A stretch of 10,373 nt of DNA. Source: Pseudomonadota bacterium (GTDB lineage Bacteria > Pseudomonadota > Gammaproteobacteria > Acidithiobacillales > Acidithiobacillaceae). The translations under genes were made by a program, and so were the position numbers. This document shows, in pieces, positions 1 through 5,307 of the stretch. The DNA is taken from the NCBI GenBank assembly GCA_021818125.1, contig JAKAFG010000053.1, forward strand, positions 1 to 10,373. Reading direction: 5' to 3'. Under the pieces are notes generated by a model. The model was given only the letters and a program-made list of their open reading frames with translations, made no database searches and was not told the DNA's origin. The first letter of the stretch is position 1, and the number at the start of each line of letters is the position of its first letter.

Positions 1-11
1 TCTTCAGTGCC

Positions 12-40
12 TTGACCCTGACGGCAGGCCACTGCAATAT
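12..40 (+). promoter_or_regulatory. candidate sigma70-type promoter upstream of the DadA-like gene
   Basis: TTGACC (12-17) matches five of six bases of the -35 consensus. CAATAT (35-40), after a 17-bp spacer, is a weak -10. The same arrangement, TTGACCC-N15-GCAATA, recurs in front of the globin gene at 1421-1448, which strengthens the case that it is functional. Transcription would begin near position 47 and leave a leader of about 105 nt. A weaker alternative, TTGGTG (67-72) with TATCTA (90-95), lies closer to the gene. One plus-strand frame (2-133) is open from the window edge to a TAA and could be the tail of an upstream gene, but its translation resembles nothing I know. Nothing else is seen in bases 1-145. 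Confidence 0.35.
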
Positions 41-151
41 CAAAGGCAACCCATAGGAACGTCATTTTGGTGTCCCATACTGGCGGTTATATCTATACCC
101 GACAAAAAAATGGCGCTCGGGATGGGCTCATAAACTGTTTCTGGAGTGATT

Positions 152-1402
152 ATGGCAGCGCATGGCGAAGTGGTGGTTCTGGGGGCAGGCATCGTTGGGG
201 TCTCCATTGCCTTGCAACTGCAGTTACGGGGTCGTTCCACCATTCTCCTGGATCAACAGGGCCCCGGAGAGGGAACGTCCTTTGGCAATGCCGGCCTGAT
301 TCAGCGCGAGGCGGTCATGCCGCACCCCTTCCCCCGCGCTCTGGCGACGTTGCTCAGCTATGCCCGCAATCAGTCGACCGAGGCCTACTACCGGGGGACG
401 ATGCTGCCGCGTCTGGCCATTCCCTTCATGCAGTACTGGTATAACTCCCAGGAAGATCGTCATCGGGTGATTGCCCGGCATTATGCCGCACTGATTACCC
501 ACTGTCTGGATGACCATCTGGCTCTGGCCGGAGCGGCGGGGGCGATTGATCTGCTCCGTCCCGGTGGCTGGTTGCAGGTACATGAAAAGCCCGAGTCCCT
601 GGATCATGCCCTGAAAGAGGCAGCATTTAAGGCCGAGAATTTTGCGGTGGCCTACGATGCACTCGACAGCGCTCAGGTGGCGGCGATGGAGCGCAGTCTG
701 CGCCCCGGATTGGCCGGCGGCATCCACTGGACCCAGCCGCTGGCCGTCGTCGATCCCCATGCGCTTACGCGCGCGTACCTGAACTATTTTACCCGGATGG
801 GCGGCGAGTTCCGCACCAGCGCCGTGCAGGGTATAGAGCGCCGTTCGACAGGATGGCGCATCGCTACGGTGCATGAACCGGTCGACGCCGCCGAGGTGGT
901 GGTGGCTTTGGGCGCCTGGTCACCGGATGTGACCGGACCTTTGGGTTACCACCCATCGTTCTTTGTAAAAAGGGGCTATCACATGCACTACGCCCAGCCG
1001 GAGGCCACACCACTCTGTCACGCGCTGCTCGACGCCGATCAGGGCTATATGCTGGCGCCCATGCAACGCGGCATCCGGCTGACGACCGGTGCGGAGTTTG
1101 CGCACCGGGATGCCCCGCCTTCCGCTATTCCGCTCACTCGGGCGGAGGCGCAGGCCCGCCGGTTATTGCCTGCCCTGGGCAAGCGCCTGGACGCCGACCC
1201 CTGGATGGGGGTGCGCCCCTGCACCCCCGATATGCTGCCGATCATTGGCCGGGCGCCGGGGCATCCGGGGGTCTGGTATGCCTTTGGCCATTGCCATCAG
1301 GGGCTGACCCTGGGACCCACCACCGGGCGCCTGTTGGCTGAAATGATAGCGGGTGAAACGCCGTTTACGGACCCCTCGCCCTACCGCCCGGAGCGATTCT
1401 GA
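152..1402 (+). CDS. FAD-dependent D-amino-acid dehydrogenase/oxidase-like protein (DadA/DAO family)
   Basis: This is a 416-residue flavoprotein of the DAO fold, whose members oxidatively deaminate D-amino acids or glycine-type secondary amines. The N-terminus carries a Rossmann dinucleotide-binding motif, G11-A-G13-I-V-G16, followed by an acidic residue (D34) closing the second strand, as expected for binding the FAD ribose. The segment TSFGNAGLI is typical of the DadA branch, as is the C-terminal block containing GVRPCTPDMLPIIG and then GHCHQGLTLGPTTGRLLAE, which contacts FAD. Length matches DadA (about 410-430). The start is set at ATG 152 because GGAG (143-146) lies 5 nt upstream; an in-frame GTG at 146 would overlap that site. 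No signal peptide is seen. The substrate cannot be read from sequence, so the symbol is left empty. A terminator candidate follows directly and a globin gene begins 84 bp downstream. Confidence 0.85.
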   Translation: MAAHGEVVVLGAGIVGVSIALQLQLRGRSTILLDQQGPGEGTSFGNAGLIQREAVMPHPFPRALATLLSYARNQSTEAYYRGTMLPRLAIPFMQYWYNSQEDRHRVIARHYAALITHCLDDHLALAGAAGAIDLLRPGGWLQVHEKPESLDHALKEAAFKAENFAVAYDALDSAQVAAMERSLRPGLAGGIHWTQPLAVVDPHALTRAYLNYFTRMGGEFRTSAVQGIERRSTGWRIATVHEPVDAAEVVVALGAWSPDVTGPLGYHPSFFVKRGYHMHYAQPEATPLCHALLDADQGYMLAPMQRGIRLTTGAEFAHRDAPPSAIPLTRAEAQARRLLPALGKRLDADPWMGVRPCTPDMLPIIGRAPGHPGVWYAFGHCHQGLTLGPTTGRLLAEMIAGETPFTDPSPYRPERF

Positions 1403-1415
1403 CCGGCGGGTTTTT
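1384..1415 (+). terminator. probable Rho-independent terminator at the end of the DadA-like gene
   Basis: CCGCC (1384-1388) pairs with GGCGG (1405-1409). The stem extends inward by GG (1390-1391) with CC (1403-1404) across one bulged C, giving a 7-bp GC stem with an 11-nt loop. A G and then TTTTT (1411-1415) follow. The hairpin spans the stop codon (1400-1402), so the ribosome could interfere with folding. This structure would separate the flavoprotein transcript from the globin behind it. It was folded by eye and no energy was computed. Confidence 0.5.
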
Positions 1416-1420
1416 GGATG

Positions 1421-1450
1421 TTGACCCGCACTTGCCCCATCAGCAATACT
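1421..1450 (+). promoter_or_regulatory. candidate sigma70-type promoter for the truncated globin
   Basis: TTGACC (1421-1426) matches five of six bases of the -35 consensus. AATACT (1445-1450) after an 18-bp spacer matches four of six at -10, including the conserved second A and final T. Transcription would start near 1457, about 30 nt before the globin ATG. The element sits just after the terminator of the preceding gene, as expected for a separate transcription unit. It shares TTGACCC-N15-GCAATA with the site at 12-39. Confidence 0.45.
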
Positions 1451-1486
1451 GCATGTTTTCCCAGTCTGCGGACGCCGGAGCCGATC

Positions 1487-1891
1487 ATGGAGCAGGTAAG
1501 CCCTCCCAAACGCCGTCTCGAACCCCTGTGCGAGAAGATTACGCTGCCGGTGATTCGTGCGGTGGTGGACGATTTCTACAATCGCATCCAGCATCACCCG
1601 ACTCTGGCAGAGCCTTTCTCCGTCGTCCAGGACTGAGATCTGCACAAAGACCGACTCAGCCACTACTGGTGGACGGTATCCGGCGGACTTCCCTACAAAG
1701 ACTACTGCTATGCGTTGGGCGACAAACACGCGTCGGTTGGAGTGAGCAATCCGCTGGTGGATGACTGGCTTGCGCTTTTCCACGAGACCATGCTGGACCA
1801 CATGGATGTGGGTATTGCCCGTCGCTGGCACGGTATGGCGGCAGGTATCGGCGAGTCTTTGCGCCTGATGTTTACCCCGCGTGGGGATTAA
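1487..1891 (+). pseudogene. group III truncated hemoglobin interrupted by one in-frame TGA
   Basis: Read through the TGA at 1634-1636, this encodes 134 codons, the usual length of a group III (P-type, Ctb-like) truncated hemoglobin. These are small cytoplasmic haem proteins linked to oxygen or nitrosative chemistry. Codons 1-49 carry the B-helix motif VDDFYNRI (F30, Y31 at B9/B10). Codons 51-134 carry HKDRLSHYWW, a proximal-histidine candidate H81 in KHASVGVSNP, and DDWLALFHET. From memory of Campylobacter Ctb, the family reads W-x-x-H-K-x-K/R-x-x-x-F/Y-W here, so the stop falls on the conserved tryptophan: TGG to TGA is a single base change. No other stop or frameshift lies in the remaining 84 codons before TAA (1889-1891). 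The start ATG 1487 has GGAG (1477-1480) 6 nt upstream. As written, the product would be a 49-residue fragment without the proximal histidine. A recent nonsense mutation, a sequencing error or UGA readthrough are all possible. Confidence 0.8.
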
Positions 1892-1896
1892 GCAGG

Positions 1897-1910
1897 GGTC
1901 AGTGCTGACC
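1897..1910. repeat. perfect 14-bp palindrome in the convergent junction between globin and ilvA
   Basis: GGTCAGTGCTGACC is a perfect inverted repeat that would fold as a 5-bp stem with a 4-nt loop. It overlaps the ilvA stop codon and starts 5 bp after the globin stop. It could help RNA 3' ends on both strands, but there is no T-run on either side, so it is not called a terminator. Confidence 0.4.
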
Positions 1911-3419
1911 GTGATCCAGAAAAAACCGGTAGGCGGGGTTGGCGGTTTCCGCTACATGCGGGTAATCGAGCCGGGCGAGTAGTGATTCAAACTCCGCCAT
2001 CTCGCTGTCCGGCACCTCAAAGCCCGCCAGCACCCGGCCCAGGTCAACACCATTATTGCGATAATGGAAAAGACTGATATTCCAGTGCCCGCCCAACTGG
2101 TCGAGAAATTCCATCAGCGCGCCCGGACGTTCCGGAAACTCAAAGCGATAAATCCGCTCATTCTGCGCCGCGGCCGCATGGCCACCGACCATATGACGGA
2201 TATGCAGCTTGGCCATTTCATCGCCACTCAGGTCCAGCGCTTCGTGGCCCGTCGTCCGTAAGTTCGCCAGCAACGTACTGGCGTCTTCCCGGTCGCGGAT
2301 AGCTACACCGACAAAAATATGTGCCCGATCCCGGTGGTGCAGGCGATAATTGAATTCGGTGACGACCCGCTGACCAATGGCCGCGCAGAAGGCGCGAAAG
2401 GCTCCCGGTCGCTCCGGAATCGTGACCGCAAACAGCGCCTCGCGGGCCTCGCCCAGTTCCGCCCGCTCGGCAATAAAGCGCAGGCGATCGAAGTTCATAT
2501 TGGCGCCGGAAAGGATGGCGACCCAGGCCCCGCCCTGACCAGGGTCGGTTGCGGCCATCCGCTTGAGACCCGCTAAGGCAAGCGCACCCGCCGGCTCCAT
2601 AATGGAACGGGTCTCGTCAAAAACATCCTTGATGGCTGCACATATCTCATCATTACTTACCCGCACAATTTCATCCACATATTTTTGGCAGAGGGCAAAG
2701 GTGCGTTCTCCCACCTGACGCACCGCCACGCCATCGGCGAAAATACCGACCTGCGGCAGAGTTACCCGCATTCCCGCTTGCAAAGACTGATACATGGCAT
2801 CGGCCTCAAAAGGTTCAACGCCAATGATGCGAATCTCTGGCATGATGGATTTCAGGTAGCCCGCTACCCCGGCAATGAGACCGCCGCCTCCCACCGGAAC
2901 AAAAATCGCTTCCAGGCCGGCGCCCCGCTGACGGAGTATCTCTGCGCCTATGGTCCCCTGTCCGGCAATGACCAGCGGATCGTCAAAGGGTGGGATGAAG
3001 ACCATGCCCGACTCGGCGATCAGTGCGTCGCAATGCGCTTGCGCGTCGGAGTAGCTGTCGCCATGAAGAATGACCTCCGCACCCCGCGCCCGTACCGCAT
3101 TGACCTTGATTTCCGGGGTGGTGCCGGGCATGACGATCACCGCACGAATACCCAGCTTCTGGGCAGCGTAGGCAACGCCTTGCGCATGATTGCCGGCGCT
3201 GGCGGTAATGACGCCGCGTGCTTTTTCGGCGTCCGAAAGCTGGGCAATCTTGTTGTAGGCGCCGCGCAGTTTGAAGCTGAACACCGGCTGCAGGTCTTCG
3301 CGTTTGAACAGCACTTCGCGTTGCAGGCGTGCGCTCAGTTTGGGCGCCGCTTCCAGGGGCGTTTCCCGGGCCACATCGTAGACCCGACTGCACAGTACTT
3401 CGCGGAGCAGGTTTTTCAC
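1899..3419 (-). CDS. ilvA: threonine ammonia-lyase, biosynthetic (threonine deaminase)
   Basis: This PLP enzyme converts L-threonine to 2-oxobutanoate and ammonia, the first committed step of isoleucine synthesis, in the cytoplasm. At 506 residues it matches the long, allosteric biosynthetic class (E. coli IlvA about 514) rather than the short catabolic TdcB. The catalytic domain (about 1-325) has the PLP lysine K50 in SFKLRGAYN, the substrate-loop motif SAGNHAQG (74-81), and the phosphate-binding glycine loop GGGG (177-180) in VPVGGGGLIAG. The C-terminus holds two ACT-like regulatory repeats, about 329-422 and 423-506, each opening with a PERPGA motif. These are the sites for isoleucine inhibition and valine activation in the family. 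The start is GTG 3419, whose G-T-G-A overlaps the stop of the upstream ModE-like gene. A modest GGAAG lies about 10 nt upstream, so translation is probably coupled. Confidence 0.96.
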   Translation of the reverse strand: MKNLLREVLCSRVYDVARETPLEAAPKLSARLQREVLFKREDLQPVFSFKLRGAYNKIAQLSDAEKARGVITASAGNHAQGVAYAAQKLGIRAVIVMPGTTPEIKVNAVRARGAEVILHGDSYSDAQAHCDALIAESGMVFIPPFDDPLVIAGQGTIGAEILRQRGAGLEAIFVPVGGGGLIAGVAGYLKSIMPEIRIIGVEPFEADAMYQSLQAGMRVTLPQVGIFADGVAVRQVGERTFALCQKYVDEIVRVSNDEICAAIKDVFDETRSIMEPAGALALAGLKRMAATDPGQGGAWVAILSGANMNFDRLRFIAERAELGEAREALFAVTIPERPGAFRAFCAAIGQRVVTEFNYRLHHRDRAHIFVGVAIRDREDASTLLANLRTTGHEALDLSGDEMAKLHIRHMVGGHAAAAQNERIYRFEFPERPGALMEFLDQLGGHWNISLFHYRNNGVDLGRVLAGFEVPDSEMAEFESLLARLDYPHVAETANPAYRFFLDHGQH

Positions 3420-3787
3420 GAAGCGTTTTCTTCCGGTTTGTGGAGTTGCATGAGTTTGCGGAATTCGGCGATATCGGGAGCGAGGGCCGCATTTGCTTTG
3501 CTTTCCATTGCCTCATAGCGCTTCAGGATTTCTTCACCCATCTCGGTCAGATGAGCGCCGCCGCCATGGCTGCCGCCTGTGGCGGTGCCGACTACCGGTG
3601 CCAGAAAGCAGTGATTCATGGTATCCACCAGCAACCAGGCACGCCGGTAACTCATATTCATCGCGCGCGCCGCTGCGGAGATGGAGCCTTCTTCGCGAAT
3701 ATGGCGGAGCAGTTCGGCCTTGCCGGGGCCAACGGCGATGGCTTCTGCCAGCAGAATGCGAAGACGGGGTTGCAGATGGTCTGTCAT
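3416..3787 (-). CDS. stand-alone ModE-type winged-helix DNA-binding protein
   Basis: A 123-residue protein matching the N-terminal DNA-binding domain of ModE, the molybdate-responsive repressor. Diagnostic stretches are GPGKAELLRHI followed by the helix-turn-helix EEGSISAAARAMNMSYRRAW (about 32-51), then TGGSHGGGAHLTEMGEE, which forms the wing. Full-length ModE (about 260 residues) adds two TOBE/Mop molybdate-binding domains; these are absent, so any metal sensing would need another partner or does not occur. The start is ATG 3787, preceded by GAGGAAG with 8 nt spacing. Its ATGA overlaps the stop of the hydrolase upstream, and a longer in-frame opening (to 3898) lies wholly inside that hydrolase and is not preferred. 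The stop overlaps the ilvA start. Such one-domain ModE proteins are common; their targets are mostly unknown, and this one may act on its own operon or on molybdenum genes elsewhere. Confidence 0.85.
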   Translation of the reverse strand: MTDHLQPRLRILLAEAIAVGPGKAELLRHIREEGSISAAARAMNMSYRRAWLLVDTMNHCFLAPVVGTATGGSHGGGAHLTEMGEEILKRYEAMESKANAALAPDIAEFRKLMQLHKPEENAS

Positions 3788-4752
3788 GGGGTGTTCTTCC
3801 TCTCGAAATAGTCCAGCAGCGTGTTTGGCAACCAGCGCAGATGACCCGGAAAGGCCCCATCTATAAAGCCAACATGACCGCCATGCTCGGTGATGCAACG
3901 TGTTACGGCCGGGCTTGTCTGAACATTGCGCAGGCTGTCGACGGGTACAATAGGATCATCCGCGCTGTTCAGAAGCAGTGTGGGCACGTTGATATGTGAC
4001 AACAACGGCGCTGCGGAGCCCTCTTCCCAGAGGTGTCGGGCGCCTGTAAAACCATGCACTGGTGCCGTAAAATATTCATCGAAATCATACACGCTTTTTG
4101 CCGAAAAGACCCGTGGCCAGTCCGCCATATCCGGGTACCTGGCCTCGTAACGGCGGACAGAAGTCTTCATTTTCAGGAGAAAATACCGGTTGTAGAAGCG
4201 AAGATGGCCGGATTGCAGATGCTCAGCCGTCGCGACCAGATCAATGGGCGCGCAGACCGCAGCCGCACTTTCCAGATTTTTGCGCGCCTCGTTTCCTGCC
4301 TCGCCCAGATATTTGAGTAGGGCGTTACCGCCGAGGGAGACGCCGACGGCGTAGCGTGGGCGACGCGGGAACAGTGCAGTAGCGCGCTCCAGCATCCAGC
4401 GAATTTCGGCACTATCACCCGCGTGGTAGCCGCGGGGCAGGAAATTGTCTATTCCCCCGCAGCCGCGGAAATTGATAAAACAGCCTGCCCAGCCCTTCTG
4501 CCGCAGGCCCGCCGCGAGGGAGCGGGCATAATGTCCCCGCGAACTGCTCGCCAAGCCATGAAAGAGGATAACCACGGGCGCATCGTCTGATGTGTCCACC
4601 CGGTCTACAGCGACCCGGTCGCCATCAGGGGTTTCCCAGATTTCCCGGCGAAAATCGACAGAATCCGAGCGGGCGAAAAACGGCGCCCAGATGGTCTGAA
4701 AATCTCCACCCCGCGACCACCAGGGCGGATGAAAAGTGCAGGAAGGATTCAA
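3784..4752 (-). CDS. YheT-family alpha/beta hydrolase
   Basis: A 322-residue alpha/beta-hydrolase of the YheT/UPF0017 (embryogenesis-associated EMB8-like) family, predicted esterase; the natural substrate is not established. The family N-terminal signature FHPPWWSRGGDFQTIW (7-22) is present. HGLASSSRGHYARSLA (65-80) gives the oxyanion region, GVSLGGN (137-143) the nucleophile elbow with S139, NSADDPIVP the acid (D265 or D266), and EHGGHVGF the histidine H293, so the triad is complete. The start is uncertain. The only near-upstream initiator is TTG 4752, whose TTGA overlaps the stop of the bfd-like gene. No ATG or GTG fits before the conserved FHPPWW, and GAGGA abuts the TTG with no spacer, so initiation likely relies on coupling to the upstream gene. 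The downstream end shares ATGA with the ModE-like gene. Confidence 0.88.
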   Translation of the reverse strand: MNPSCTFHPPWWSRGGDFQTIWAPFFARSDSVDFRREIWETPDGDRVAVDRVDTSDDAPVVILFHGLASSSRGHYARSLAAGLRQKGWAGCFINFRGCGGIDNFLPRGYHAGDSAEIRWMLERATALFPRRPRYAVGVSLGGNALLKYLGEAGNEARKNLESAAAVCAPIDLVATAEHLQSGHLRFYNRYFLLKMKTSVRRYEARYPDMADWPRVFSAKSVYDFDEYFTAPVHGFTGARHLWEEGSAAPLLSHINVPTLLLNSADDPIVPVDSLRNVQTSPAVTRCITEHGGHVGFIDGAFPGHLRWLPNTLLDYFERKNTP

Positions 4753-4958
4753 TCCTCTATATAGGCGTCGTGACTGCGCAAATAGGCTTCCAGATCGTCA
4801 ATGCAACTGCCGCAACCGCCGCCGCATCCGGCGTGGACCATCAAAAGCTCCATAAAAGGCAGGGGTTTGGCGCGCTGGCGCTCAAGGATTTCCTGAAAAG
4901 TGGCGGCCGAACAGCAGCAATAGGGGCTGTCATCGACTTCCTCGGGAGCGGCGGACAT
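4749..4958 (-). CDS. BFD-like [2Fe-2S]-binding small protein
   Basis: A 69-residue protein with the cysteine spacing of bacterioferritin-associated ferredoxin: C14-x-C16, 32 residues, then C49-x-x-C52 (E. coli Bfd has C-x-C, 31, C-x-x-C). It should bind one [2Fe-2S] cluster. Two extra cysteines, C15 in a CCC run and C45 in GCGGGCGSC, are unusual. Bfd donates electrons to release iron from bacterioferritin, but many BFD-like proteins have other or unknown partners, and no bacterioferritin gene is in view. Start choice: ATG 4958 has AGAGGT about 12 nt upstream, which is long. A GTG at 4988 would add 10 residues (MHSVRGESSA) but has no visible ribosome site. The gene is the first of a four-gene overlapping cluster ending in ilvA; its stop overlaps the TTG start of the hydrolase. 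Confidence 0.75.
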   Translation of the reverse strand: MSAAPEEVDDSPYCCCSAATFQEILERQRAKPLPFMELLMVHAGCGGGCGSCIDDLEAYLRSHDAYIED

Positions 4959-5002
4959 GGCAGAACTTTCACCTCTGACGGAATGCACTAAAGCAAAGGC
5001 AT

Positions 5003-5031
5003 ACAGTAACTATTGGGGGCGTGCGGTGCAA
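5003..5031 (-). promoter_or_regulatory. weak promoter candidate for the bfd-like/yheT/modE-like/ilvA cluster
   Basis: On the minus strand TTGCAC (5031-5026) and TACTGT (5008-5003) are separated by 17 bp. Each hexamer matches only three of six consensus bases, though with the key T, A and final T of the -10. The position, about 45 nt before the ATG at 4958, is right for the first gene of the cluster. If real, the alternative GTG start at 4988 would sit only about 8 to 15 nt inside the transcript, which favours the ATG. Confidence 0.25.
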
Positions 5032-5211
5032 GAGCCTGCCGCGACCCACATCGAAACCACCGCGATTTGATGATCAGGGCTGGTGTTGCTTGAATCATGA
5101 TATAAAATGCTCGTATCGACGAGTGTTAATGGCGACGAAGACTCTTGCCGTAAGGTCAACACGATATTTTTACGAAGAAAAGTTACCATCTCGCTGAGAG
5201 ACGGCGTATCA

Positions 5212-5266
5212 TTGTCATAAAAAGTTCATAAAAGCGTCGCACTATTGTCATATTTGTGAGTCACAA
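5212..5266 (+). promoter_or_regulatory. candidate PhoB box array upstream of olsB
   Basis: Pho boxes are 7-bp direct repeats of CTGTCAT with 4-bp A/T-rich spacers, an 11-bp period. Here the 11-bp units read TTGTCAT-AAAA (5212-5222), AGTTCAT-AAAA (5223-5233), GCGTCGC-ACTA (5234-5244), TTGTCAT-ATTT (5245-5255) and GTGAGTC-ACAA (5256-5266). Units 1 and 4 match six of seven consensus bases. Units 1 plus 2 match 14 of 18 positions of the classical box by hand count. The array ends about 41 bp before the olsB ATG. Phosphate-controlled olsB is known in Sinorhizobium meliloti, so the function fits. Binding is inferred, and phoB is not in this window. Confidence 0.5.
5254..5266. promoter_or_regulatory. 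13-bp palindrome, possible operator
   Basis: TTGTGA-G-TCACAA is a perfect 6-bp inverted repeat around one central base. It overlaps the last unit of the Pho-like array and lies about 41 bp upstream of the olsB start. Wider flanks TATTGT (5243-5248) and ACAATA (5263-5268) also form an inverted pair. It could be the operator of a second, dimeric regulator, or simply chance within AT-rich sequence. No regulator is assigned. Confidence 0.35.
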
Positions 5267-5307
5267 TAAGTGAAGGTTCGTTATTGTTTTTGCACGGAGA
5301 GCCCCGT

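Larger units (their letters stand above)
4959..5307. other. divergent intergenic region
   Basis: About 350 bp without a convincing gene, lying between the minus-strand ilvA cluster and plus-strand olsBA. It is more AT-rich than its neighbours, most clearly at 5090-5290. Besides the sites listed separately, it holds the 8-bp palindrome ATCATGAT (5094-5101) next to TATAAA (5101-5106), and a small hairpin CTCGT-ATCG-ACGAG (5110-5123). TCATA occurs at 5215, 5226 and 5248, spaced by 11 and 22 bp, that is, on one face of the helix. No good -35/-10 pair could be fixed for olsB. That would suit an activator-dependent promoter in which the activator box replaces the -35. Confidence 0.6.

Noticed and set aside
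2..133. Open plus-strand frame from the window edge as the tail of an upstream gene
   Set aside because: Only 43 codons, no recognisable similarity, and it coincides with promoter-like sequence; it cannot be decided without flanking sequence.
224..874. Minus-strand open frame of 216 codons opposite the DadA-like gene
   Set aside because: It falls within a gene with clear FAD motifs on the other strand and has no family features of its own.
1630..1660. Selenocysteine readout of the globin TGA
   Set aside because: The position is a conserved Trp, not a catalytic Cys/Sec, and no convincing stem-loop just downstream was found by eye.
1163..1831. Minus-strand open frame of 222 codons across the flavoprotein/globin junction
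   Set aside because: It covers a terminator and promoter candidate and the globin remnant on the other strand; no motif or ribosome site supports it.
1897..1910. GGTCAGTGCTGACC as a bidirectional terminator
   Set aside because: The palindrome is perfect but short, and no T-run follows on either strand, so it is kept only as an inverted repeat.
2685..3518. Long plus-strand open frame (277 codons) opposite ilvA
   Set aside because: It lies antisense to the well-supported ilvA and ModE-like genes, its translation shows no recognisable motif, and open antisense frames are common in GC-rich DNA.
5180..5210. CTGAGAG motif reminiscent of a TPP riboswitch
   Set aside because: The rest of the THI-box core (ACC-rich and CCTGATC-like blocks) is missing, and olsB has no link to thiamine.
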